64,000 bases of DNA, from the NCBI RefSeq assembly GCF_005116675.2, contig NZ_CP050699.1, forward strand, positions 4,266,001-4,330,000. The letters are read 5' to 3'. Positions 17,937 to 26,257 of this stretch are shown here, in pieces. The notes beneath the pieces were generated by a model. It made no database searches. It worked only from the letters and a program-made list of their open reading frames with translations, and was not told where the DNA came from. The stretch comes from Desulfosediminicola ganghwensis. Its GTDB lineage: Bacteria; Desulfobacterota; Desulfobulbia; Desulfobulbales; Desulfocapsaceae. The position numbers and the translations under genes are program-made. Position 1 is the first letter of the stretch. The number at the start of each line of letters is the position of its first letter.

Positions 17937-18308
17937 CTACATCCTGATCTTTGCTTCAGTCTTGCTTGGATTTTTCAATAGATGCGTATATCTATTGCAT
18001 GCCGCTGCCGCAAACCTGTCGAGTATATTACTCAGATCTGAAGCGTTCCAGATAGTTTCGAAGTCGGAATTTGAAGTGATTGTATCGCTGAAGTTGAACT
18101 TACAGCTACTCTCCGGGGGAGTGGTATTGAGGGAGATATCCTCATAGCCTGGTCTCAACTTATCTTCGGAAGCCCGGTTGATAAGTTCCATAATTGTGTG
18201 AACAAAGAATTTTTTCACATCCTCTGTTGATTCCGCCGAGCCAATCTGTTGCCTGAATGCCGGCAGGAGTTCTTTCTCAATCTTGGAAAATGAATGCTGT
18301 ACAGTCAT
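17937..18308 (-). CDS. Hypothetical helical protein
   Basis: 123 residues from ATG 18308, six bases after a strong AGGAGGAG; a GTG at 18314 falls too close to that site. The first 55 residues look like an amphipathic helix pair (FSKIEKELLPAFRQQIGSAE, then HTIMELINRASED). The middle is polar with no motif; the end has AAAACNRYTHLLKN. No signal peptide or transmembrane segment. I do not recognise the family. Good ribosome site and sensible composition support it as real. Confidence 0.62.
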   Translation of the reverse strand: MTVQHSFSKIEKELLPAFRQQIGSAESTEDVKKFFVHTIMELINRASEDKLRPGYEDISLNTTPPESSCKFNFSDTITSNSDFETIWNASDLSNILDRFAAAACNRYTHLLKNPSKTEAKIRM

Positions 18309-18717
18309 GTACACTCCTCCTGATTACCACAAAGCTGTTGTGTTTGGATAACTTCAACCAGAGCTGACTTGAACTGTCAATCTCCTGACAATTTGTCCAG
18401 TTTCCTTCTAAAATTACCCCTACTCAAGAAATCTAGGATTTGATTATCCGACTGTCAATGACCCGCAGTGTCCTCGGCGAATTCCTCCGGACCCATTGCA
18501 ATCACAACTCTTGTCTTTTTTTCCTTAAGGACACACAATGAAGTGATAGCCTCACCGGATAGAGGCTCGAGATGCGTTGATTTCAAGTTGACCACAGCAA
18601 TAGAACAACCTCATCTTCCCGCCTCATCGTCGCAAGCCGGGTTGCATCCCATAATGTAATGAAGATATAGAGAATTATACATTCTCAGGGATTGATCCTG
18701 CCTGCCAGGAAAGAAAC
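18309..18717. other. Intergenic region, no supported gene
   Basis: 409 bases holding the divergent upstream regions of two small genes. A 63-codon plus-strand frame (18468-18659) and an open minus-strand stretch of about 50 codons ending at 18455 overlap each other; neither has a proper start with a ribosome site. The sequence is otherwise A/T-rich with short inverted repeats. Confidence 0.4.
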
Positions 18718-19179
18718 ATGAAAGTACTGACATCTGCCATTTTCATGCTTGGCCTCCTCACATTCCCCTCGACTTCAATGAGTGCATGGGATTGCAATGG
18801 CCCCTGGAAAGTAATGAGAAACAGTAAAACTTCGCCCTGCAAAACACTTGGTTTAAACAGCAGGACCGCAAACTGCCGCGCCGGTGATAAGTATGAGGTA
18901 TTCTGTGATGACGACAAAGGAGGAAAATACCGGATCTGCCAAGGCACTCGCCGATGTCCTTCAGCGCGTAAAAATGATCATGACTGCACCTATTGGGATT
19001 ATAACAACGACCGCCCCTGCCCTCCTGGCTACAGAAATAACGACTGTTATGGCGACTGTAGTTCCTACCGGAAAGAAAAACACTACTATAACTGCCGGGA
19101 CTGGGATTACTATTATGATCGCCCGTGTCCCAATGGATTTAAAAATTATGACTGCCGTGGCGGTTGCGAACCCAGATAA
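18718..19179 (+). CDS. Exported cysteine-rich protein with two Trp/Tyr/Asp repeats
   Basis: 153 residues with AGGAAAG before the ATG and a clear signal peptide (hydrophobic 7-16, likely cleavage after MSA at 23). The mature part has 14 cysteines, an even number that suits seven disulfides outside the cytoplasm. Residues 89-114 and 125-150 are a direct repeat with identical cysteine spacing (C-10-C-8-C-3-C) and shared WDY, DRPCP, G and DC positions, 36 residues apart. The region before them has a further six cysteines with DKYEVFCDDDKGG. Rich in Asn, Asp, Tyr and Arg. No family recognised; a secreted structural, adhesion or metal-binding role is possible. Apparently monocistronic. Confidence 0.75.
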   Translation: MKVLTSAIFMLGLLTFPSTSMSAWDCNGPWKVMRNSKTSPCKTLGLNSRTANCRAGDKYEVFCDDDKGGKYRICQGTRRCPSARKNDHDCTYWDYNNDRPCPPGYRNNDCYGDCSSYRKEKHYYNCRDWDYYYDRPCPNGFKNYDCRGGCEPR

Positions 19180-19278
19180 TGGCTACTAATTACCACAATC
19201 TCCCAGCTTCACTCAGCAAAACGTGAGGGGTAAGAGTAAGGTATTAGGGAATAGGTGTTAGGAATAACAGCTTAAAGC

Positions 19279-19332
19279 AAAAAGAAAAAAGAAAATTCCC
19301 GGCAACTCGATGCGATGATTCGAGTAGCCGGG
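19279..19332 (-). terminator. Intrinsic terminator, minus strand
   Basis: Thirteen-base stem with one A/A mismatch: 19298-19310 with 19320-19332, nine-base loop. On the minus strand it is followed by a long T-rich tract (19279-19297). It lies 180 bases past the sodA stop. Confidence 0.6.
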
Positions 19333-19429
19333 AGGGCTACCTGTCAATTTGCCATGCCTTTCATATCTCACCTTCCGCCGCAGCTTTTCGTGCTGAAGGT
19401 ACGTGTGATCACATTCGTTTTAACTACCA

Positions 19430-19461
19430 AAACCCGTTCACCATACCAGGAGAACGGGTTT
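19430..19461. terminator. Hairpin just past sodA
   Basis: Ten perfect pairs, AAACCCGTTC with GAACGGGTTT, loop 12 bases. T-rich bases follow on both strands but no uninterrupted T-run; probably the first termination point for sodA. Confidence 0.5.
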
Positions 19462-19510
19462 CTTTGGTTCTGAGTAAATGTATGTAGCAACACCCTGCTA
19501 CACCATGTAA

Positions 19511-20110
19511 TTATCCTGCTTCGAAATATTCATTCACCTTTTCCCAGTTCACTATCTGCCAGAACGCTTCAATATACTCAGGTCTGCGATTCTGGTACTT
19601 CAGGTAGTACGCATGCTCCCACACATCAATTCCGAGCACCGGCTTTCTGCCTAGACTCAGCGGATTATCCTGGTTGGCCGTGGTTACTATGGTGAGCCCG
19701 TTTTCCTCTTTCACCAGCCAGGCCCAACCGCTGCCGAAGAGCAGTGCAGCAGCATTGGAAAATTGATTTTTGAAATTCTCGAAGCTGCCGAATTGGGCAA
19801 TAATAGCCTCAACTGCGGGGCCTTGCGCTGGTACGTCTTTCTTTAATAGCGGCCAGAAGAATGAATGATTGGCATGACCACCTCCGTGGTTGCGAACTGC
19901 TCCCCGAATTGCATCCGGCACCTGATCGAGGTGAGCAATCAACTCTTCTGCGCTCTGCCCTCTAAGATCATCATGACCCTGCAGAGCTGCATTCAGTTTA
20001 TCAACATACGTCTGATGGTGCCTGCCATGATGAATCTCCATGGTTTTCGCGTCGATGAAAGGTTCCAGTGCATCATAGGCATAGGGTATTTCCGGCAGTA
20101 CGTGACTCAT
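19511..20110 (-). CDS. sodA: Superoxide dismutase, Mn-type signature
   Basis: 199 residues from ATG 20110 with GGAGG upstream; the frame extends to 20164 but the family starts at about [16 protein letters not shown]. Fe/Mn-SOD landmarks: [14 protein letters not shown] with the first metal histidine, NHSFFW with the second, and [15 protein letters not shown] with the aspartate and last histidine. The metal-preference positions are Mn-like: glycine before HANHSFFW and glutamine in TTANQDNPL, where Fe enzymes have glutamine and alanine. It disproportionates superoxide in the cytoplasm, useful for an anaerobe exposed to air. No signal peptide. Appears monocistronic. Confidence 0.93.
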   Translation of the reverse strand: MSHVLPEIPYAYDALEPFIDAKTMEIHHGRHHQTYVDKLNAALQGHDDLRGQSAEELIAHLDQVPDAIRGAVRNHGGGHANHSFFWPLLKKDVPAQGPAVEAIIAQFGSFENFKNQFSNAAALLFGSGWAWLVKEENGLTIVTTANQDNPLSLGRKPVLGIDVWEHAYYLKYQNRRPEYIEAFWQIVNWEKVNEYFEAG

Positions 20111-20531
20111 ATAGACCTCCAGCTCTGTATGTAAACGGGCAAACACATCGCCCGATTCAATCAACAGCTCAATGGTGATATGTGAATAACTCCTGGATCA
20201 CGGTCAGCATTGAGTTGCCACCTCCATCCGACATTCTTCGACATTTTGTCAACGCTTGCCGAACGTTACAACTACCACATTGTGATCTGGAAACCTTTTT
20301 GTCAAGCACTGCAGCTACCGATTTTTCTATGTAATTTCAAGTCCCAAAGTAGCAATTTCAGAAAAATCTGAAGCTGACTGCTGGAGAGACTCATTTCACG
20401 TGCATTTTTCTCCATAGCGCGAGTTTACTTTCAGCCGCGCCGGCCGAAAAAAAAGGCAGCATCTCCATATGCTGGAGATGCTGCCTTGTAATACGACAAC
20501 AACTATCTTGATTATAATATATAAGACAGGA
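20111..20531. other. Intergenic region upstream of sodA
   Basis: 421 bases. The sodA promoter should lie here; TTGACA occurs twice on the minus strand (near 20245 and 20300) but neither has a convincing -10 partner. No coding frame. The terminator of the upstream oxidoreductase is at 20446-20485. Confidence 0.45.
20446..20485 (-). terminator. Strong intrinsic terminator of the FAD/Fe-S oxidoreductase gene
   Basis: GGCAGCATCTCC (20455-20466) pairs perfectly with 20474-20485, loop seven bases; on the minus strand it runs into eight T residues (20447-20454). It is 46 bases past the stop codon. Confidence 0.85.
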
Positions 20532-23500
20532 TTAAAACGTCACTTTCTCTGTTTTGGCCACCAGCTTGTCAAAATCGATTGCCCAGGCTTCTCCGCCAAG
20601 GGACTTGGCAAGGATAACTGCCATGTGCTGAGGCTTAACACCAAGATCACGGTTGCGTCCAAGCCCTGAAATACAGGAAGGACAATTCGTCACGATAGTG
20701 GGTTCACCGTAAACACCTTTTTTCGCCTCTTCGATGGATTCACGCTTTCTCTGCATCATCTTAAAGCTGATGTCAGGCCGGGAGATAGCAAGCGTTCCGG
20801 CTTCGGAACAGCAATTTGCCACAGGACGAACTTCCTCCGCAATCTGTCGTGCCAGCATTACCCCCTCACCATCAAAAGAATCATGACACGGAGCGTGATA
20901 AAGCACCGTTTTCATCTTACGCTCAGAGAAGTTCAGAGCACTGTTCTCCAGGACAAAGCTGCTCACATCCTCTACCCCGCAGCCGAAGATCTCTTCTGCA
21001 CCGATTTCATGAAGAGACTCGCGACAGGTACCGCAACTCACCACAAACTTATCAAATACGATATAGCCCAGCATCTCACGAATCTGGCTGAGAATAATCG
21101 AATTTCTAAGGGTGATCTCGTCATGCATTTCCTTCTTGGCATTCACCTGGGCAGGGAAACCACAACAGAGGTACGGTGGCGGCAGGATAACCCTGATATT
21201 GCTCTTCAGCATCACATAGATCGCAGCCATTGAGATATCTGAGTAGAGACGTTCAGAACCACAGCCAGGAAAGTAGAACACGGTTTTAACCGGCTTCCCT
21301 TCCGGTAGCAGCATCAGCGCCTCGTTGGCAGAACATTCAGGCAGGTTAGCCCAGAGGTCCTTTCCGGGTGCGGGCATCATGGGTGATTTGAGCATGGTGA
21401 CATACTGCCAGTCCTTCTCCTGTAACTTGACTGGCGCCATCTTCAGCGCTTTCACTCCAATCTGCTGGGCTGCACTACCCCACTCCAGAACACCTTTTCG
21501 GAATACAGAGTTAAAGGTTTTGTTACGATTTTTAAGAAATGTAAGGGACAACCTGGTAGCGGGCGCGGTATGTTTATACCCGAGATCACTCAGGATTTCT
21601 CGTTCAAGGACACTCACTTCAGCAGTATCGATATTCACCGGGCACGGGCTGAGACATTTACCGCACATGGTACAATGATCGGCAATCTCTTCCAGGTTCT
21701 TCATCTGGGTGAAACGCGGCTGATGGGAACGCTGAATATCATAGAGCAGAGCCTCGATCAGGGAGCCAATCACCATGTTTTTATTGCGTGGATGCATGAA
21801 GATATTGGAACCGGGATAATAGACACAGCATCCCACCATGCACTTTCCGCAACGGACACATTTGGAAATCTTGGCAGCAAGGGTTTCAAGCGAGCCATGT
21901 TGCAGAATCCTCGCTTCAAGCTCGAGCAGGTTGAAAGAAGGTGTGAATACCTTTTCAATTATCTCAGGGTCCGTCAGCATACCCGGGCTCATCAGGCCTT
22001 TCGGATCCACTTCCTGGCGGTATTTGATAAGTTCCTGGCGACGTTCCTCCTCCATGAACTTCATCTTGGTGATACCGATGCCATGCTCACCACTGACAAC
22101 GCCATCGAGCTCTACCGCTTTGGCCATTACAGCCTCGGCGGTTTTATCAGCACGTTTCATCATCTCACGGTCATTGGAGAAGACCGGGATATTCACATGG
22201 TTGTTACCATCACCGGCGTGCATATGGGTGGCGATAACAATTCTGCGCGACCGAACGTGTTTATAAATGTCTTCAATGCGTTGAGACACCTTGGCATAGC
22301 CGGAAAAGAGCTCCAGGAGATCTTTCATCAGCTGCTTTATATACGCCTCGTGCCGAACAGACTCTGTGGTTCGCAGTTCGAGCTTGGACAGGGTATCTTC
22401 ACAAAGTTCAAGCGCCTTTGGAATTTTGGCCTCCAGCCAGTCCGGGTCCTCGATCGGCTCAGCCTGACGAAGGTACCCCATCACCTTGTGAATAAACTGC
22501 TGCTTATTATAGATATCCTCGTTGATATTGTGCTCATCGACAAAACGCGTAAACTCCGCCAGTGCCGCCAGAGGCAGGACGATATCTTCATTCAGCTTAA
22601 AAGCGTTGGTACGGGCGGCAATTGCACCCAATCGCTTGCGATCACGCCAGAAACGGGCGGCCTCATCAGCATCCTGGGCAATAAACAGCTCGGTGTTACC
22701 ATAATTTTCAAGCAGTTTTATCAAACGGGACTTGCCGCTCTCGATCTGGTCTCTGTTATGACCAACCATATCGATCAGCAGTACCGCTTTCGGATGTTCG
22801 CTACGGGCCGCCTTGAATTTGTACTGGATAGCGTTGATGTACTCTTCATCAAAGTGCTCCAGGGCGATCAGGGCTTCTTCACCCTCATTTTTAAACTCAT
22901 CGGAGATCTCGACAATGACCCGGCTGGCCTCGTCCATATCTTCTCCGTAAAATTCCAGACAGTAGGTGATCTTGCGTTCATAGGCAGTGTAGAGGACGAA
23001 CTCCGCGGAGGTGATGACACCATCCACACCCTCTTTCTGCAAACCGGGAACGCCGCCCAGTACCTTGTTGGTGATATCCTTCCACAGACCTTTCTTGCGG
23101 ATATCTTCGGCGGCCAATTCGATGGTTTTCTGCACCTGCCCTCTGGCATCGGTAATTTCATAGCTGACTATGTCACCCGGCAGAATTTTGCGCATCGGGT
23201 GATTCAGGCGAGTTACTGTCAAAAGCCCACTGCCCGGCATTGCAATTTTAAACGAGAGCAGGTTATCAATGGCGGTTCCCCAGAGAACTGCGGTTTTGCC
23301 ACCGGCATTCTCTGCGATGTTGCCGCCGATAGTTGATGCCCATGAGCTTGTCGGGTCTGTTGCAAAAACAAGTTCGGAAGCCTTGGCATGAGCCATCGCA
23401 TCCGAGGTGACCACACCGGCTTCCACCTTGATTACCGGAACGTTCTTCTCCTCTTCTTCAAGATGGGCGAACTCGCGGTACTCGATGGGATAAATCTTAG

Positions 23501-24176
23501 TCAGTTTTTCGGTATTAATGATGACACAGCCGCTTGCCACCGGCACACAACCACCGGTAAGACCTGTACCGCCACCACGGGGGATAACATGCAGACCAAG
23601 TGATGCTATGGCGGTCATCAGCGGTACGACCTGACTCTCACGGGAAGGACGGACCACGGCCACCGGCAGATAAAGACGCCAGTCAGTTGCATCAGTTGCA
23701 TGACCGATCAGCGTGAACGGATCGAACCAGACGTTATCTTTGCCGAGAATTGGTGTAAGTTTTTTTAGAATCTGCGCACGATGTGCAGCGGCACCGCTGA
23801 TCTCGGTCTTCATCTGCTCTAATCGCTCACGGCAGATACGAACCAGGCTGAGGACCTTGCCGGAACCTTCGGAATCACCCTGCCAGGAACCTGCAGCTTT
23901 TTCGATAAGAGAGAGATCCTCTTCTGCGGTATCAAAGAATTGCTGACGACGGGACGACGAATCGATGAGTTCCTGATACAAAAAGGGGTTTCTGCGGAGA
24001 ATAAAAAGGTCTCCCATGAAACGCATCACCAGACGGGCAGACCGACCGGTAATACGCTGGCTGCGCAATTCCTGTAAGTCCTCCCAAACCTCCTGCCCGA
24101 ACAGGTGGTTGATGATGAGCCGATCATCGGCCGAGGTAAAGTTATAGGGAATTTCCCGATAATCTTCTTTCTGCAT
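20532..24176 (-). CDS. DUF3683-FAD-4Fe4S-CCG fusion oxidoreductase (D-lactate dehydrogenase-like)
   Basis: 1214 residues from ATG 24176 (a TTG 24 bases upstream is possible). Order of domains: a DUF3683-type N-terminal region (about 1-140); a FAD_binding_4 domain with RPSRESQVVPL and PRGGGTGLTGG; an FAD-oxidase C-terminal domain reaching ATHMHAGDGNNHVNIPVFSN and SGEHGIGITK; two ferredoxin-type clusters, CVRCGKCMVGCC and CTMCGKCLSPCPV; and two CCG (heterodisulfide reductase B-like) domains with PGCGSERLYSD, CCGFPAQ, APCHDS, NCPSCISG. This is the GlcD/GlpC/LldE chemistry in one chain, expected to oxidise a 2-hydroxy acid such as D-lactate and pass electrons to menaquinone or other carriers. Substrate is inferred. 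The second CCG domain has NCCSEAG in place of CCG-x-G. Confidence 0.88.
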   Translation of the reverse strand: MQKEDYREIPYNFTSADDRLIINHLFGQEVWEDLQELRSQRITGRSARLVMRFMGDLFILRRNPFLYQELIDSSSRRQQFFDTAEEDLSLIEKAAGSWQGDSEGSGKVLSLVRICRERLEQMKTEISGAAAHRAQILKKLTPILGKDNVWFDPFTLIGHATDATDWRLYLPVAVVRPSRESQVVPLMTAIASLGLHVIPRGGGTGLTGGCVPVASGCVIINTEKLTKIYPIEYREFAHLEEEEKNVPVIKVEAGVVTSDAMAHAKASELVFATDPTSSWASTIGGNIAENAGGKTAVLWGTAIDNLLSFKIAMPGSGLLTVTRLNHPMRKILPGDIVSYEITDARGQVQKTIELAAEDIRKKGLWKDITNKVLGGVPGLQKEGVDGVITSAEFVLYTAYERKITYCLEFYGEDMDEASRVIVEISDEFKNEGEEALIALEHFDEEYINAIQYKFKAARSEHPKAVLLIDMVGHNRDQIESGKSRLIKLLENYGNTELFIAQDADEAARFWRDRKRLGAIAARTNAFKLNEDIVLPLAALAEFTRFVDEHNINEDIYNKQQFIHKVMGYLRQAEPIEDPDWLEAKIPKALELCEDTLSKLELRTTESVRHEAYIKQLMKDLLELFSGYAKVSQRIEDIYKHVRSRRIVIATHMHAGDGNNHVNIPVFSNDREMMKRADKTAEAVMAKAVELDGVVSGEHGIGITKMKFMEEERRQELIKYRQEVDPKGLMSPGMLTDPEIIEKVFTPSFNLLELEARILQHGSLETLAAKISKCVRCGKCMVGCCVYYPGSNIFMHPRNKNMVIGSLIEALLYDIQRSHQPRFTQMKNLEEIADHCTMCGKCLSPCPVNIDTAEVSVLEREILSDLGYKHTAPATRLSLTFLKNRNKTFNSVFRKGVLEWGSAAQQIGVKALKMAPVKLQEKDWQYVTMLKSPMMPAPGKDLWANLPECSANEALMLLPEGKPVKTVFYFPGCGSERLYSDISMAAIYVMLKSNIRVILPPPYLCCGFPAQVNAKKEMHDEITLRNSIILSQIREMLGYIVFDKFVVSCGTCRESLHEIGAEEIFGCGVEDVSSFVLENSALNFSERKMKTVLYHAPCHDSFDGEGVMLARQIAEEVRPVANCCSEAGTLAISRPDISFKMMQRKRESIEEAKKGVYGEPTIVTNCPSCISGLGRNRDLGVKPQHMAVILAKSLGGEAWAIDFDKLVAKTEKVTF

Positions 24177-24541
24177 CGTTGTGTCCGCCTTTTCTTTCAA
24201 GGATTTCTTCAGAGATGAGCAAGCTTCTGGTCATCATTTTACGTTTTCTGTAATTTCCTATGGGGTACAGCTCTACATTCCTTTAAAAACAGCAGCGACC
24301 AGATCAGACAACAGCCTCAAATTACGAATTCCGCAGTCCCTGTTTTACAAAAAACACTGGTGCCTCAGCCGTCGTACTGACAAAAAAATCAGTTACGACA
24401 GACCAGAAAATTTAACATTTCAAAGGTCTTAAACGCGGGATTTGGAGCGAAACGCCCGACTGAACTGCTTCGGGATACTCGTCGTCATTTGCGACGAGCC
24501 TTACGAGGGCATTGGGACAACACCCTACGGACTCCGTACAA
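24177..24541. other. Region between recD end and the oxidoreductase start
   Basis: 365 bases. The oxidoreductase promoter must lie in the right-hand A/T-rich part (24200-24400). The 24425-24541 half is GC-richer than its surroundings and has a hairpin (CTCGTCG/CGACGAG near 24478-24498) and a TACGGA-G-TCCGTA-type palindrome near 24530. A minus-strand frame across it lacks a start context; it may be a dispersed repeat. Confidence 0.4.
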
Positions 24542-26257
24542 TCACTGCCTTTTTTCGGTATCTCCAGCGAGCAGCATATCTGACAACCCACTGTATCTTG
24601 GATAATCGAACTGGAGAGCATACACTAAAATCTTTTTAGATGCTACTATATGTGCAAATTCTTTTGCCCGAGTAACACCAGTATAGACCAGTTGGCGGTT
24701 GAGCAGAGGTCCCTCTTCTTCGGGCAGCATGATCAGTACTTCCGAAAATTCCGACCCCTGACTTTTATGAATGGTCATACCGAATACAGTCTCACACCTC
24801 GGTATTCTGTAAGGAGGGTATTTTTTCACTGAGCCATCCGGCTTTTCAAACCACACTTTCATGGCTCCGTCGCCATCCGCAGCAATATCCGGTAAACATA
24901 TACCAATATCACCATTAAACAGCCCGAGATTATAGTCATTTGCGGTGATCATTACCGGTCTGCCCAGATACCATGGAGATTGATCGACCTCGTATCCATT
25001 TGTTTTCAGAATCTTTTCCACACCGGCATTAATCCCCTGCACTCCACGGGCACCGTGACGACCGGCACAAAGGACCTGAAATCTTGAAAATACAGCAAAA
25101 ACCTCAGCAACACCACGATGTGTCATTTGCTGAGCGACACTTCGCACCTTCTCCATATAGACGAGATACCTGGCACCGACAAAACGAAAATACGAATTCC
25201 GCAGCAGAGTGACATTGCCAAAATCATCACCGACCAGAAGCTGCCATGCCTGTTCCCCGTCTCCAGAATTAATGGCCTCGGCCAGACTCTTTATTCCCGC
25301 ATCGAATCGATAACTTTTCTTCAGCTCACCGGTATTGTCCGGCAGGCTTCTAATGCAGTCATTGAGTACTGCTCCCGACTCAACGGAGGCTAGCTGGTCT
25401 TTATCGCCAAGTAGAATAAGACGTGCGCCCGACGACAGAGCGTCCACCAGCTTGCTCATCATTGCCAGATCGATCATCGAGGCTTCGTCAACTACCACGA
25501 TATCCCAGCGCAAAGGGTTATCTCTATTATGCCTGAAACCGGGAGAGTTCTTTCTAACTCCCAGTAACCGGTGAAGAGTTGATGCAGTCGTCGGAATTCG
25601 CTCAATTATCTCTTCCCCGAAACTGATCCCCTGCAGGCTGTTGCCAATGGACTCCTGCAGACGCATTGCGGCTTTACCGGTGGGAGCGGCAAGAGCTATC
25701 CGTATTTCCAGTCCAAAGACCTCCAGCAGCAAGCCGATAATTTTTACCACCGTGGTGGTTTTCCCGGTACCGGGTCCCCCGGATATTATGCAGAGCGACT
25801 TTTTCAGGGCTACTTCAGCTGCTCTGCGCTGGTAATCAGGCTCAGTCCCTTCCACCCCGAAAACCCGATCCAGCAGTACCTGAAGATCCTCGGCTGAAAG
25901 TTGAAATTCACTATCGCTTACGCTGGAAAATGCTTTCAGCTGAGATGCCAGTCTGCGCTCATACTGAAAATAGCGCTGCAGATATAATCGTTCACCCCGC
26001 AAAACCAGAGGAGTATCGGAGGTGGCTGAAACCAGAGGTGAGCTACAGAGTAGATCAACCTCTTCTCCACTCACCTGAATACAGCTGTGACCGCTCTCCA
26101 TGGCCAGCGAAAGTTGCTGTATCAGAGTTTCAAAAGACTCTTTTTCCTTACCCACCAGGCCGGATCGTTTAGCCATAAAACGTGCGAAGTGTAGATCGAG
26201 CAGTCGCGGCTGTTTCTCTCTGGCCGGTAATGCCACGGTTTCATCAGCAGATTTCAT
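24542..26257 (-). CDS. recD: Exodeoxyribonuclease V subunit alpha, RecD helicase
   Basis: 571 residues, near the usual RecD length (about 600). SF1 helicase motifs: Walker A in ISGGPGTGKTTT, VVVDEASMIDLAMM (motif II), LILLGDKDQLASVE (motif III), and MTIHKSQGSEFSEVL and YTGVTRAK near the end. The N-terminal 120 residues match the RecD domain that contacts RecC. As the 5'-3' motor of RecBCD it acts in double-strand break repair. It overlaps the end of recB by 14 bases, so translation is coupled. Last gene of a recC-recB-recD operon. Confidence 0.94.
   Translation of the reverse strand: MKSADETVALPAREKQPRLLDLHFARFMAKRSGLVGKEKESFETLIQQLSLAMESGHSCIQVSGEEVDLLCSSPLVSATSDTPLVLRGERLYLQRYFQYERRLASQLKAFSSVSDSEFQLSAEDLQVLLDRVFGVEGTEPDYQRRAAEVALKKSLCIISGGPGTGKTTTVVKIIGLLLEVFGLEIRIALAAPTGKAAMRLQESIGNSLQGISFGEEIIERIPTTASTLHRLLGVRKNSPGFRHNRDNPLRWDIVVVDEASMIDLAMMSKLVDALSSGARLILLGDKDQLASVESGAVLNDCIRSLPDNTGELKKSYRFDAGIKSLAEAINSGDGEQAWQLLVGDDFGNVTLLRNSYFRFVGARYLVYMEKVRSVAQQMTHRGVAEVFAVFSRFQVLCAGRHGARGVQGINAGVEKILKTNGYEVDQSPWYLGRPVMITANDYNLGLFNGDIGICLPDIAADGDGAMKVWFEKPDGSVKKYPPYRIPRCETVFGMTIHKSQGSEFSEVLIMLPEEEGPLLNRQLVYTGVTRAKEFAHIVASKKILVYALQFDYPRYSGLSDMLLAGDTEKRQ

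Larger units (their letters stand above)
19180..19510. other. Structured intergenic region between convergent genes
   Basis: 331 bases without a gene. Two hairpins (19298-19332 and 19430-19461) flank a 97-base segment that itself can fold: ACCTT at 19370s pairs with AAGGT near 19400 around an inner CAGC/GCTG hairpin. The outer two are listed as terminators. Confidence 0.45.

Noticed and set aside
18455..18659. Overlapping short frames in both strands upstream of the Cys-rich gene
   Set aside because: The minus-strand stretch reads plausibly for about 50 codons but has no ATG and no ribosome site; the plus-strand frame is its mirror.
21570..23336. 588-codon open frame on the plus strand opposite the FAD/Fe-S oxidoreductase
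   Set aside because: Antisense shadow of a clear multi-domain gene; rich in H, F and R as expected from reverse-complemented coding sequence.
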